Shown: positions 45,097 to 54,878, counted from the stretch's first letter. The stretch: DNA of 64,000 nt from Eubacterium sp. (GCA_017634555.1 JAGBNF010000045.1:1-64000), one strand, 5' to 3'. Numbers and translations: made by a program. Notes: generated by a model from the letters alone, not told the origin.

Positions 45097-46483
45097 GAAG
45101 CTCCGGCACGTACTGATAATGGTGACTCTGATAAAGCTTAACCTTATATGTGGTAACCCCGTGTTCCTTGAGGCGGCTCTCCAGATGTTCCACGCCCTCA
45201 GTCGTTGAGTCGTTGTCACCGTAGTATTCCTCATAATCCTCGTCCTCCATATCGCCGGCGGTTATCAGAAGCTTCCTGTCGTATGTACTGTTTCTTTCGA
45301 AGTATCCGTACTCACTCTTATAGTCTTCATAATCGCTCACACAGGTAAAATACGGCGTCCAAAATGTGGGGCTTCCTATAATGTAATTCTTAAACGGCCT
45401 GTTTTCATACAGGTCGTAGTTGAATGCGGCATAATGTGTGAAAACTCCACCCTGAGAATGCCCGAACAGTGTTGAATTATCATAATCAAGACCGTACTCC
45501 TCATTCAGATAAGGCATCAAATTATCAGTAATGAAGTCCAGAAATTCCTTCTTATGATCGCAGAGAATATTTCCGCGGACCTCGTTATCCCAGCTGTCTA
45601 TATCATACGCGAACCCTATAGTAATAAGGATCTCGGGATCGGCCTTTCCCTCTGCCATGGCATTATATAAAGCCGTAACATCATTGAATCTCCATACCGC
45701 ATCCGTCATGACAAGAGCAGGATAATCCCTTGAGCTGTCATATTCCGGCGGAGTAGTTACATGGACCACAAAATTGATATCCAACTCCTCATCATAGAGA
45801 TGATACTCGGTAATACTATCCTTTATTGCAGCCACCTTCTCATCATCCATTTCCCAATACATGCTTTCACTTTCACTGTCCCAATCCACAACTCCATTGT
45901 TGCTGTAATAATAATTCAGGTATTCATCTATAAATGCCTGATCTATCTTTTCATAATCACCTGATGTAGCCGCATCATACAGTGCTGTAAGCAGCTCATA
46001 GTTTTCATCTGCCGGAACCTTGGGATAACCGTTTGCAATTTCCTCATCATATTCTTTTCTGAGTACATCCTTTGCATCCTCAAGACTCTCAAATGAAATC
46101 TCTTCATACGTAGTATCATTAGTGGAAAAATCAAAATGACCAAAATAGGTTGTACCTGCTCCACCGTCATAGCCCTTAGGCGGCAATGCATTGAACACAG
46201 GTTCGCCATTAACTATGGCGCCTATCCCTTCACAATAAACGATCTTATCCTTCAGATAACCGTAATCCTTTCCTCCTTTTGATCTTTCAGTATCATCACA
46301 CTCCCATGGCTTATCCAGCAGCATAAATTCCGTTTTTTCGGCCGCTTCCTTTTCCTTTTCTGTCATATGATTCGTGAGTCTCGCATTTGAAGCCTCCACG
46401 TTACTGCTACAGCCCACCGTTCCCATCATAAGGGCCGCTAATAGAATTACTGCTGCCGCATTTACCAATACTTTCCTTTTCAT
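45068..46483 (-). CDS. esterase-family lipoprotein (alpha/beta hydrolase)
   Basis: A 471-residue secreted lipoprotein with signal peptide MKRKVLVNAAAVILLAALM and lipobox GTVGC. The C-terminal half (about 230-471) is a putative esterase/enterochelin-esterase-like fold with the nucleophile motif LFGHSQGGVFTHYA near residue 345; the N-terminal half is unassigned and acidic. It could be a carbohydrate esterase such as a feruloyl or acetyl esterase, but the substrate is not readable. GGAGG precedes the ATG at 46483. A 24-base palindrome sits directly upstream. Confidence 0.82.
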   Translation of the reverse strand: MKRKVLVNAAAVILLAALMMGTVGCSSNVEASNARLTNHMTEKEKEAAEKTEFMLLDKPWECDDTERSKGGKDYGYLKDKIVYCEGIGAIVNGEPVFNALPPKGYDGGAGTTYFGHFDFSTNDTTYEEISFESLEDAKDVLRKEYDEEIANGYPKVPADENYELLTALYDAATSGDYEKIDQAFIDEYLNYYYSNNGVVDWDSESESMYWEMDDEKVAAIKDSITEYHLYDEELDINFVVHVTTPPEYDSSRDYPALVMTDAVWRFNDVTALYNAMAEGKADPEILITIGFAYDIDSWDNEVRGNILCDHKKEFLDFITDNLMPYLNEEYGLDYDNSTLFGHSQGGVFTHYAAFNYDLYENRPFKNYIIGSPTFWTPYFTCVSDYEDYKSEYGYFERNSTYDRKLLITAGDMEDEDYEEYYGDNDSTTEGVEHLESRLKEHGVTTYKVKLYQSHHYQYVPELLMEYLTDTY

Positions 46484-46502
46484 GTAAAAAACCTCCATGA
46501 TC

Positions 46503-46526
46503 TTTGTTAATACGTATATTAACAAA
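46503..46526. promoter_or_regulatory. 24-base perfect palindrome upstream of the esterase gene
   Basis: Arms TTTGTTAATA and TATTAACAAA surround CGTA, giving ten-base arms. It lies 20 bases before the esterase ATG and overlaps a possible -10 (TAATAT on the minus strand, with TTTCAC 16 bases upstream), so a dimeric repressor such as a TetR or LacI-like protein may bind. Confidence 0.65.
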
Positions 46527-46560
46527 CGAACATGGAGGTGAAAGGAATTCTATATGGATT

Positions 46561-47955
46561 TTATGTGGAGGGAAGTATTATCTTCGCATGTACCCCATTT
46601 TCTTCATTGACAATACTTGCTGTTCCTCCCTGCTTTGTTACTATGAGGTTTGCAATATATAAGCCCAGTCCGCTTCCGCCGGCTCTTGAACTTCTCGAAG
46701 AATCCGGTCTGTAGAAAGGCTCGAAAAGATGCGGAAGATCTTCTTCGGCAATATTGGAGCCCGTATTTTTTATACTCGTAACTATCTTACCGTCTTCACG
46801 GATCGACTCAATATCTATTTCAGAATCCTCCTTTGAATAGAATACCGCATTGCTGATAAATGCACCGACTGCCAGTGCTGTCAGCTCCGCACTTCCTTCA
46901 AACATAAGACCGCTCTCAAAGTTCTTGTTCACCTTTATATTCCTGATCATGAACAGATCTTCGGATTCATGAATTCTGGTACTCAATATTTCTGCCATAT
47001 CAACCTGTGTCTTCACCATTTCATCGGATGACTGCATTTTCGAAGCTGTGAGTATCTCATTTATAAGAGCTTCCATCTGCTTTACGGTACGAAGGGATTT
47101 GGCAAGATAAGTATCATGATCCTCATAAGGATCTATTCCCTCGATCATTCCCCTGATATGTCCTTCAAGAACCGTTACCGGAGTCTTCAGTTCATGAGAT
47201 GCCGCAGCAAAGAACATTTCCTTCTGGCTCTCCAGTTCCTTAACTCTTGTTATCTCATTTTCAAGCTCAGTAATCTTCTGATCCAGTGTCGAAGACATAC
47301 TGTTAAGGTCACGGGCCAGATCACCGATCTCATCACGTCTTCCCGTATCACACCTGGCGGTGAAATCCATTTCAGCCATTCTTTTCGAAACCAGACTCAG
47401 CTTTCTCACCGGTCTGGCAAAAAGATATGCGTATATCAGTGAGCTGATCAGCGATATGAGAACGACTATCAAAACTATCTGCTTATAGCTCCCCGCAAGA
47501 GCCCGAGGAATCAGATTATGCTTGTCTCCATAATCATAATACATGGCTATGTAGTCAGTCTCATCATCGGTAAATGTAAATCCTACAGTACCCATCGTTC
47601 CGTTTTCATCAAGCCTGGCAAATGCTTTATTTATCTCATCTGTAGTTCTGAGACTTCTTCTGCCTATGGTATTTACAGGATAATTATATGTTCCTATCAC
47701 ATAATCTTCCTCAACATAGATAGCTATGTCCATTCCCGTTTCTTCAGTAAAATCATCGATCAACATTCCACCCTTGGAACGAGGAGAATGATTCAGCTTC
47801 TCTACAAGATCATCCAACGCATCAACTGGTGAATACATCATTTCAGGTGTTCGCGAATAAAGTACGAAGCATATAAGAAAACCGGATAAAACCTGAACTA
47901 CAAAGGATATAAGGAATACTTTGAATGATAATCGGTTAAATATCTTTCCTATCAA
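46561..47955 (-). CDS. sensor histidine kinase with HAMP domain
   Basis: The 464-residue kinase has a membrane helix (about 12-34), an extracytoplasmic sensor (35-150), a second helix (about 155-177), HAMP (about 178-232), HisKA with FFAAASHELKTPVTVLEGH near residue 250 and an HATPase domain ending with RAGGSGLGLYIANLIV. Translation starts at TTG seven bases after GGGGG and overlaps the response regulator gene by 20 bases. Its regulon is not evident; the esterase lipoprotein is its downstream neighbour. Confidence 0.93.
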   Translation of the reverse strand: MIGKIFNRLSFKVFLISFVVQVLSGFLICFVLYSRTPEMMYSPVDALDDLVEKLNHSPRSKGGMLIDDFTEETGMDIAIYVEEDYVIGTYNYPVNTIGRRSLRTTDEINKAFARLDENGTMGTVGFTFTDDETDYIAMYYDYGDKHNLIPRALAGSYKQIVLIVVLISLISSLIYAYLFARPVRKLSLVSKRMAEMDFTARCDTGRRDEIGDLARDLNSMSSTLDQKITELENEITRVKELESQKEMFFAAASHELKTPVTVLEGHIRGMIEGIDPYEDHDTYLAKSLRTVKQMEALINEILTASKMQSSDEMVKTQVDMAEILSTRIHESEDLFMIRNIKVNKNFESGLMFEGSAELTALAVGAFISNAVFYSKEDSEIDIESIREDGKIVTSIKNTGSNIAEEDLPHLFEPFYRPDSSRSSRAGGSGLGLYIANLIVTKQGGTASIVNEENGVHAKIILPST

Positions 47956-48640
47956 TCCTATACCCCCTGCCTCTCACAGTTTCTATATAGTCCCCTCCGA
48001 TCTTATGACGAAGGTTCTTGATATGACTGTCCACTATCCTTTCATCCACAAGGGAATCGAAATCCCAAAGCAGATTCAGGAGCATCTCCCTGCTGAATAC
48101 TCTTCCCGGATTCTTGGCAAGGGTATAAAGTATATCGAATTCACGTGCAGTGAGCTCCACCTCTCGTCCGTCAACCGTCACCTTCATTGTATCTGTATTT
48201 ATAATTATGCCTCCGCAGATAATCACAGCATCCTGTACTGTATTTGCCGAATCCTTACGTCTCAGCAGTGCATTTATCTTACGGATAAATACCGGCATAG
48301 AAAAGGGCTTTGTCACATAGTCATCTGCCATGAGGTCATAGCCCTTTATCTGCGACTTATCATCATTTAACGCAGAAAGAAATATTATCGGGATATCGGA
48401 CTGCTTCCTGATGACCTCACATACTCCGAAGCCGTCAATCTTTGGCATCATTATATCCAATACCACAAGGTCGTAGCCGCCCCCGGCAAACAGTGAGATA
48501 GCTTCCACTCCATCCTCTGCAAGCACAACCTCAAATCCCTCATGGGTAAGGTAATTCTTCAGAAGCTCTCTTATCTCCGGCTCATCTTCAACGATAAGCA
48601 GTCTTTTCTTATTGATGTTTTCAGATCTGTTATTATCCAT
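47936..48640 (-). CDS. OmpR/PhoB-family response regulator
   Basis: A 234-residue regulator with receiver domain (about 12-125; acidic pocket EDEPE, phospho-acceptor Asp in LVVLDIMMPKIDG, Lys in VTKPFS) and a C-terminal winged helix (about 140-232, VELTAREFDILYTLAKNPGR). It is upstream of and overlaps its kinase gene. A GAGG site supports the ATG. Confidence 0.95.
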   Translation of the reverse strand: MDNNRSENINKKRLLIVEDEPEIRELLKNYLTHEGFEVVLAEDGVEAISLFAGGGYDLVVLDIMMPKIDGFGVCEVIRKQSDIPIIFLSALNDDKSQIKGYDLMADDYVTKPFSMPVFIRKINALLRRKDSANTVQDAVIICGGIIINTDTMKVTVDGREVELTAREFDILYTLAKNPGRVFSREMLLNLLWDFDSLVDERIVDSHIKNLRHKIGGDYIETVRGRGYRIDRKDI

Positions 48641-48733
48641 CTCAAACCTCGGATATCTGTATTATTCCTTATTGATGATATCACGTAGGCTTACTCATGT
48701 CATTTGATTTATATTTATGATTTTTGTTGTTAA

Positions 48734-48762
48734 TTGTTTATTAGATTTATTAATGCTATAAT
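48734..48762 (+). promoter_or_regulatory. promoter of the decarboxylase beta/gamma genes
   Basis: TTGTTT (48734-48739) and TATAAT (48757-48762) with a 17-base spacer, 38 bases before the ATG. Confidence 0.65.
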
Positions 48763-48800
48763 ATACACTTGGTTAATAATTTTTAGAAAGGGGAACCACC

Positions 48801-49934
48801 ATGGGAGTTTTTTCAACACTCTTTTCAAATGTTCTGAATCTTGATATAAAACAGCTTATCATGTGGGTAATAGGCGCAGTTCTTATATACCTTGCGATCA
48901 AGAAGAAGATGGAGCCGACACTCCTGCTTCCGATAGGTTTCGGTGCCATTCTGGTAAACCTGCCTATGTCGGGCGCAATTACACAGACTGTAGGTGATAT
49001 CGTTCAGGAAGGGCCTATCTCAATACTTTTCGAAAGCGGTATAGCCAACGAGCTTTTCCCACTTTTACTTTTCGTAGGAATCGGTGCGATGATCGATTTC
49101 GGTCCGCTTCTTACTAATCCGAAGCTTATGATATTCGGTGCTGCTGCTCAGTTCGGTATATTCTTTACACTGAGCCTTGCTTCACTCTTCGGATTTGAGC
49201 TTCGCGATGCTGCTTCGATTGCTATAATCGGTGCTGCCGACGGACCAACATCCATCTTCGTAGCAACATATTTCGGTACAAAGTATATAGGTGCGATCAT
49301 TGTTGCCGCATATTCATATATGGCACTGGTACCTATCGTACAGCCGCCTATCATTAAGCTCCTTACTACAGAAAAAGAGCGTAAGATCAAGATGACATAT
49401 AATCCGGGAAATGTATCAAAGACAGCTAAGATCATCTTCCCTATATTCGTTACTATCCTTACAGGAATCGTTGCTCCGAATGCCGTAGCACTTATCGGTT
49501 TCCTGATGTTCGGTAACCTTATCCGTGAATGTGGTGTACTTGATTCACTTTCAAAGACTGCTCAGGCAGATCTTTCAAATCTTGTTACACTCTTCCTCGG
49601 AATCACAATAGCTGAGAAGATGCAGGCAGATGCATTCCTTAATCCGCAGACACTTCTTATCCTGTGTCTCGGTCTTGTAGCATTTATCTTTGATACAGCA
49701 GGCGGAGTAATCTTCGCTAAGATCATTAATATCTTTGCAAAGAAAAAGATCAATCCTATGATAGGTGCAGCCGGTATATCAGCTTTCCCTATGTCATCAA
49801 GAGTTGTTCATAAGCTCGGTCTTGAGGAGGATCCTACAAACTTCCTTCTCACACACACAATCGGTATAAATGTATCAGGTCAGATAGCTTCCGTTATAGC
49901 CGGTGGTCTTATCCTTAACCTGATTGCCAGATAG
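48801..49934 (+). CDS. sodium-translocating decarboxylase, beta subunit
   Basis: The 377-residue polytopic protein is the OadB/GcdB/MmdB channel that couples decarboxylation of carboxybiotin to Na+ export. Characteristic segments are PLLLFVGIGAMIDFGPLL near residue 90, IIGAADGPTSIFVATYFGT near 145 (the conserved Asp in GAADGPT) and GAAGISAFPMSSRVVHKLG near 320. AAGGGG precedes the ATG. The alpha (carboxyltransferase) and biotin-carrier genes are not adjacent, so they must be elsewhere. Confidence 0.94.
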   Translation: MGVFSTLFSNVLNLDIKQLIMWVIGAVLIYLAIKKKMEPTLLLPIGFGAILVNLPMSGAITQTVGDIVQEGPISILFESGIANELFPLLLFVGIGAMIDFGPLLTNPKLMIFGAAAQFGIFFTLSLASLFGFELRDAASIAIIGAADGPTSIFVATYFGTKYIGAIIVAAYSYMALVPIVQPPIIKLLTTEKERKIKMTYNPGNVSKTAKIIFPIFVTILTGIVAPNAVALIGFLMFGNLIRECGVLDSLSKTAQADLSNLVTLFLGITIAEKMQADAFLNPQTLLILCLGLVAFIFDTAGGVIFAKIINIFAKKKINPMIGAAGISAFPMSSRVVHKLGLEEDPTNFLLTHTIGINVSGQIASVIAGGLILNLIAR

Positions 49935-49945
49935 GAGGTCTCGAT

Positions 49946-50236
49946 ATGAAGATTGATACAGATGCATTTCTCAAGTCTCTCCCTATCATGGGTGTCGGAC
50001 TTCTCGGAATATTCATTGTAACTATAGTTATCATTGTCGGAATATACATTTTAAAGGCCATAACCGCAAAGGCTGCCGAGGCTGAGGCCGAAGCTGCTTC
50101 AGATGCAGAAAACGCCGCTAAGGATGCTAAGAACGGCGATGCAAATAAAGCAAGCGCTATGGATCTTTTCGATGAGAAGAAAAAGACAGATTTCCTTGAA
50201 ACAGAAGACAGCTATTCTATTTCACGAGATCTGTAA
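49946..50236 (+). CDS. sodium-pump decarboxylase gamma-like subunit
   Basis: A 96-residue protein with one N-terminal membrane helix (about 12-36, MGVGLLGIFIVTIVIIVGIY) followed by an Ala/Glu/Lys/Asp-rich soluble tail. This matches the OadG architecture, in which the tail links the beta channel to the alpha subunit. It lies 11 bases after the beta gene with a perfect AGGAGG site. Confidence 0.82.
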   Translation: MKIDTDAFLKSLPIMGVGLLGIFIVTIVIIVGIYILKAITAKAAEAEAEAASDAENAAKDAKNGDANKASAMDLFDEKKKTDFLETEDSYSISRDL

Positions 50237-50263
50237 TAAAGCTTAATAACTATAAAACAAAAG

Positions 50264-50290
50264 GGATCACCACACATTTAACGGTGATCC
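50264..50290 (+). terminator. terminator after the gamma subunit gene
   Basis: GGATCACC and GGTGATCC pair over eight bases around an 11-base loop; flanking AAAG/TTTC extends the stem and TTTCTTTATC follows. Confidence 0.8.
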
Positions 50291-50359
50291 TTTCTTTATC
50301 TATAATTTTAAAGTAGATTAATTTTCATAGTGTGGTATTATTACGGCAGAGGAATTACC

Positions 50360-51724
50360 ATGAGTACTATAAAAACTAAGAAAAATGAAATAGATATGAC
50401 TACCGGGCCGATACTGAAGAAGATGATCGCATTTGCTTTTCCGCTGATGTGTTCAAGCATTCTCCAGCTTCTGTTTAATGCGGCCGATACCGTTGTTGTC
50501 GGTAAATTTGCAGGAGATAACTCTCTTGCCGCCGTCGGATCCAACGGTTCTCTGATCAATCTTATGACTAATCTTTTTATCGGTCTCAGTATAGGAACCA
50601 ATGTTCTTATCGGAAAGTCTGTGGGTGCAAACGACAAGGAACATACGGTTAAACTGGTTCATACATCCATGACCATCTCGGTTATCGGCGGTATCTTCCT
50701 TATGATATTCGGAATGCTTTTTGCCGAAAGGATACTTATACTAATGGATTGCCCGGCTGAAGTCCTTCCCCTGGCTTCACAGTACTTAACCATATATTTC
50801 ATAGGCCTTCCCGCAATGATGATCTACAATTTCGGAAGTGCAGTACTGCGAGCTGTCGGTGATACCAAAAGGCCTCTATACTACCTTACTGCAGCCGGCG
50901 TGATAAATGTTATATTTAACCTTATATTTGTTATCGGATTTAAAATGGATGTGGCCGGTGTAGCCACGGCGACCGTTATATCACAGGTCATCTCCGCTAT
51001 ACTCATCATCTCATGTCTGATGCATGAATCCGGTTATATAAAACTGGATTTAAAGAACCTGAGTATAGATATTGATTCACTGAAACGTATAGTCAGGATA
51101 GGTATTCCGGCAGGTATTCAGGGATCTCTGTTCTCACTTTCAAACGTTATAATACAGTCCTCTATCAACAGCTTCGGTGCAACCGTTGTTGCGGGAAGCG
51201 CTGCAGCTCAGAATATAGAAGGCTTTACATATGTATCAATGAATTCCTTTCATCAGGCTACTCTCACATTTACAAGCCAGAATGTGGGAGCCGGACGTTT
51301 CGACAGAATCGGTAAAATCCTCCTCAGAGGTCTTATCTTGGTTACCATCACAGGAATAACCTTGGGATATATGGAAATACTTTTTGGTCATCAGCTGCTG
51401 GGTATTTATTCCAACGACAGCGCCGTTATAGAGAAAGGCTTTGAAAGACTCCTCATCATGTGCGGAACACATTTCTTATGCGGTTTTATGGACGTTATGG
51501 TCGGCTCCATAAGGGGAATAGGCTATTCCGTTCTCCCGATGATTGTTTCACTGATTGGAGCCTGCGGACTCAGGATACTGTGGCTTAAAACCTTCTTTAT
51601 GATAGATGCTTTCCATACAACAAGATCTATATATATCACTTATCCTATTTCATGGTTTCTTACCATCATCGCACACGTGATATGTTATATAATTATACGT
51701 AAAAAGAGCTGCCCTTCAAACTGA
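50360..51724 (+). CDS. MATE family efflux transporter
   Basis: A 454-residue protein of 12 membrane helices, with LFNAADTVVVGKFAGDNSLA near residue 35 and the second-half repeat. MATE transporters export cationic drugs or metabolites using Na+ or H+. The ATG at 50360 has a GAGGA site; a longer frame from 50330 is not supported. It ends inside a bidirectional terminator shared with the convergent NSS transporter gene. Confidence 0.92.
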   Translation: MSTIKTKKNEIDMTTGPILKKMIAFAFPLMCSSILQLLFNAADTVVVGKFAGDNSLAAVGSNGSLINLMTNLFIGLSIGTNVLIGKSVGANDKEHTVKLVHTSMTISVIGGIFLMIFGMLFAERILILMDCPAEVLPLASQYLTIYFIGLPAMMIYNFGSAVLRAVGDTKRPLYYLTAAGVINVIFNLIFVIGFKMDVAGVATATVISQVISAILIISCLMHESGYIKLDLKNLSIDIDSLKRIVRIGIPAGIQGSLFSLSNVIIQSSINSFGATVVAGSAAAQNIEGFTYVSMNSFHQATLTFTSQNVGAGRFDRIGKILLRGLILVTITGITLGYMEILFGHQLLGIYSNDSAVIEKGFERLLIMCGTHFLCGFMDVMVGSIRGIGYSVLPMIVSLIGACGLRILWLKTFFMIDAFHTTRSIYITYPISWFLTIIAHVICYIIIRKKSCPSN

Positions 51725-51737
51725 TGAAGGACAGCTC
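51706..51737. terminator. bidirectional terminator between MATE and NSS genes
   Basis: GAGCTG-C-CCTTCA and TGAAGG-A-CAGCTC form a 12-bp stem with a C-A mismatch around a six-base loop. T-rich sequence follows on the plus strand (TATTTTTTTATC) and TTTTTACG on the minus strand. Confidence 0.85.
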
Positions 51738-51772
51738 CTATTTTTTTATCTTCTGTTTTAGTATTCTACTGA

Positions 51773-53320
51773 TTATTCAGCAGTATCTTCCCAAACATCA
51801 TCGTCAGGCTCAAAGCCCTTCTTCTCCAGGCTCTTTTCAATACCCTTTACGATAAATCCGCTGAAGAAGCAGAGTATAAGGATAACCCATCCACCGATAA
51901 TGTTGGATGCAAGTGAATATCCGTCTGAAGCTCCGTAGATACCGCCTGCTCTGAAAAGTGAAACGATATTCCAGATAAAGAATCCTGTAAGAGTGATCGG
52001 TGCAAAAACCTTAATTGATGTTACAAACCACCATGCAGGCATCTTAAAGCTCTTTGTGTTGCGGTTAACTTCCTTCAGAACCTTCTTAGGATCGAACAGC
52101 CATCCGATTGTAACAGCCTCAAGGATACCAACTAAGATAAGGCTGTATGCATTACACCAGTTATCTACGATATCCAGCCATGCAAGTCCTGCTCCTGTTA
52201 CGAACCAGAGAGAAAGAATACTTGCTACGATACAAAGTGCAAGAGTTGTCTTCTTGTGTGACAGATGGAACTTATCTGAAACTGCAGTAGATACACCCTC
52301 GATGATAGAAAATGCACTATCGATTGCAAGTGTACACAGGCAGAAATAGAAGACAAACGCAAAGATTGCATTAGCAATACCGTTATTTGTTAAAAGTACT
52401 ATAGACTGTGGATAAATAATAAATGCAGTCGCAATACCTGAAGATGACATATTATCCAGCTGGCCTGTACCGCTCATTGTTGTGAAAAGAACGATACCTG
52501 ACAGAACACTGATTGCAAAATCTGAGAATGCAATAATCATCGCATCCATTGCGATATTACTGTCTTCATTAAGGAATGAACCGTAAGCAACCATAATCGC
52601 CATCATGATAGACAGTGAATAGAATACCTGTCCTATAGCATCGATCCAGATATCAGCACTTGAAAGTGATGAGAAATCCGGAACAAAAAACTTTGTTAAT
52701 CCTGTCATTGCACCAGGCATCAGCATTCCCTTTATACAAAGGATAATAAGACAGATAACAGGAAGGAATACTGTATACTTTACAACCTTACCAACAGTAC
52801 CTGCACCGTTACGGATACATGCATAGATAAGTATCCATGCTATAACAAGACATCCGAGAACAGGGAATGATATTGTACCATAACCTGAAGTGGTTCCTGT
52901 TGTCTTTATCATATCTGCCCAAATTCCTGAAGCTGCTGCGGAATCTCCTGTAAGACCTGCAAACTTATAGCTTGCGAAAGCCATCATGATAACCCATGCA
53001 AATACAACTGCATAGTAAACTGAGATAACAAATGCATTAGATACGGCAAACCAGCCTACAGGCTCAGTTGACTTCTTAATAGCTCTGAATGCGCCCGGAA
53101 CACCGCGATGCATCTTACGTCCTATGGAAATCTCCATCATAAGAAATGGGATACCGATCATAAGCATAGCCAGAAGATATACCATCAGGAAAGCTCCTCC
53201 ACCATGCTTTGCAGCAAGACCCGGAAAACGCCATGCATTTCCTAAACCTACTGCAGATCCGATTGCTGCTAGAATGAACTGGGCACGTGATCCCCAGCTG
53301 TCACGATTTTCTTTACTCAT
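51773..53320 (-). CDS. sodium-dependent amino-acid/neurotransmitter-type transporter (NSS)
   Basis: A 515-residue protein with 11-12 membrane helices. Helix 1 carries the NSS signature AIGSAVGLGNAWRFPGL near residue 17, where Na+ and substrate bind, and GGGAFLMVYLLAMLMIGIPF follows. Bacterial members take up amino acids with Na+. The Na+-pumping decarboxylase genes nearby would supply the gradient, though this is shared physiology rather than proof of linkage. Confidence 0.93.
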   Translation of the reverse strand: MSKENRDSWGSRAQFILAAIGSAVGLGNAWRFPGLAAKHGGGAFLMVYLLAMLMIGIPFLMMEISIGRKMHRGVPGAFRAIKKSTEPVGWFAVSNAFVISVYYAVVFAWVIMMAFASYKFAGLTGDSAAASGIWADMIKTTGTTSGYGTISFPVLGCLVIAWILIYACIRNGAGTVGKVVKYTVFLPVICLIILCIKGMLMPGAMTGLTKFFVPDFSSLSSADIWIDAIGQVFYSLSIMMAIMVAYGSFLNEDSNIAMDAMIIAFSDFAISVLSGIVLFTTMSGTGQLDNMSSSGIATAFIIYPQSIVLLTNNGIANAIFAFVFYFCLCTLAIDSAFSIIEGVSTAVSDKFHLSHKKTTLALCIVASILSLWFVTGAGLAWLDIVDNWCNAYSLILVGILEAVTIGWLFDPKKVLKEVNRNTKSFKMPAWWFVTSIKVFAPITLTGFFIWNIVSLFRAGGIYGASDGYSLASNIIGGWVILILCFFSGFIVKGIEKSLEKKGFEPDDDVWEDTAE

Positions 53321-53462
53321 AAAAAAAACCTCTTCCTATATTTTTTATAGTCGCCAAAACACAACCTTTATTAGTCTATCATAAAAACGAAATAAATCAA
53401 TCAATAAAGTCATTTTGACAAAGGTTTTTTCCTTTAAATAGGCCATTTCCGCAAAAAATAGC

Positions 53463-54809
53463 TCAACAATATCCTCTGAGTTTCCGCACATTTCTGTTCA
53501 TCATATGTCTTCCGTAATATCTGTAAGCCAGTTTCTTAAACCCGGATATTTCCTGATGATGTTCCTTAAGCAGTTCATCCGGAGAATCATATACACCAAA
53601 GTCCTGATTGATTCCTTCACTCTGGATATAGGTGTTGTTCCTGTCAAAATCTATCACAGGATTTTTGAAATCCGTTACAGCCACACCATATTCGCAAAAC
53701 GCCCCTGTACACGCACTATATTTCGCCTGCAGTTTCCCAAGATATGGCTTATCTATTATAAACGCTTCCAGCTCATACCATGTACCTTCAAGAAAAACTT
53801 CTACCCAGCTGTGGAATATATTATCCGGTGCATTCTTATATACAAAGCCTGTCATAGCTCCCTTCTGAAGCTTCTTATCAATCGTAAAGCCATGCACTCT
53901 GCACGGTATATCACATGCTCGGAGCAGTGCCATAAAAAGAGTTCCCTTAGTATTGCACTGACCGTATCCGTCCTTTAGTACTCTTGATGCTGGTATACTG
54001 TCATCTATGTTATATCCAAACAGGATCTCGTCTCTGACAAAATTATATATTGCCTTGATCCTGTCATATTCCGGAATATTCTTCCATCCACGTTCTTTTA
54101 TAAGCTCCTGGATTCTATGATTATCATAATCCAGCATGCTTGTTCTTTCTGTATACCTGTTTTCTTCCCGTACAGATGTCTTCTTAAATGTCATCACAAA
54201 TGTGTAATTACATATTTCATTCCTTTCGGCTGAAAAACCATATCTGGAGAAGAACTCTGTCTTATCGCTATAGTAGTATTCTTTATAATATTTTGGAGTA
54301 ACCAGCATTTCAACCGCATAAACAGGCGCATACTTTATCTTTCTTCCTAAAGAAATCTGTCTCTCCCAGTCCAGAATAATAAGTGTTCCATCCTTCTTTA
54401 GAAGTCTGTGCGTTTCCGAAAGGATTGACTTCCATAGGTCAGGATTACATTCATGCAGGACAAGACCTATCACTATATAATCAAAGGCCTCAGAACGAAT
54501 CCCTGTATCTGTTGCATCCCTGCATATCAGCCTGCAATTATCCAGTCCCGATTCTTTGATCTTTTTCCTTGCCTTTTTAAGCATTGGCTTTGATCTGTCA
54601 AGGCCAACCACAACAGCCTCCGGCCTCTTTAATGCAATACTTAACCCATTTGAAAATGTACCGCAGCACATATCCAGTACCATACACTTCCCGTCCGGTA
54701 TCAGCTCTCCTATAACATCCCGGGGATTTCTGCCTTTATCCGCAAAATACGTTTTATCCAAAAGGTCATATCCCGGTGATACAACTGTATACATATTCTT
54801 ACTTGCCAT
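53463..54809 (-). CDS. SAM-dependent methyltransferase fused to a transglutaminase-like domain
   Basis: The 448-residue protein joins a class I methyltransferase (about 1-210; motif I VLDMCCGTFSNGLSIAL, acidic VVGLDRSKPM, post-motif LIILDWERQ) to a transglutaminase/papain-like domain (about 225-390) with catalytic Cys in GYGQCNTKGTLFMALL, His in FHSWVEVFLEG and Asp-region ELEAFIIDKP. The frame is continuous with no stop. No signal peptide is present. Target unknown; a peptide or quinone-like methyl acceptor cannot be told apart from sequence. It has its own promoter. Confidence 0.85.
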   Translation of the reverse strand: MASKNMYTVVSPGYDLLDKTYFADKGRNPRDVIGELIPDGKCMVLDMCCGTFSNGLSIALKRPEAVVVGLDRSKPMLKKARKKIKESGLDNCRLICRDATDTGIRSEAFDYIVIGLVLHECNPDLWKSILSETHRLLKKDGTLIILDWERQISLGRKIKYAPVYAVEMLVTPKYYKEYYYSDKTEFFSRYGFSAERNEICNYTFVMTFKKTSVREENRYTERTSMLDYDNHRIQELIKERGWKNIPEYDRIKAIYNFVRDEILFGYNIDDSIPASRVLKDGYGQCNTKGTLFMALLRACDIPCRVHGFTIDKKLQKGAMTGFVYKNAPDNIFHSWVEVFLEGTWYELEAFIIDKPYLGKLQAKYSACTGAFCEYGVAVTDFKNPVIDFDRNNTYIQSEGINQDFGVYDSPDELLKEHHQEISGFKKLAYRYYGRHMMNRNVRKLRGYC

Positions 54810-54849
54810 AATGCACCTCTTTCATTTGTTTATATGAACATCTGTGCAT

Positions 54850-54878
54850 ATATTAATATAAAACAAATAATCTGTCAA
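54850..54878 (-). promoter_or_regulatory. promoter of the methyltransferase-transglutaminase gene
   Basis: On the minus strand TTGACA (54873-54878) and TAATAT (54850-54855) have a 17-base spacer. Confidence 0.7.
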
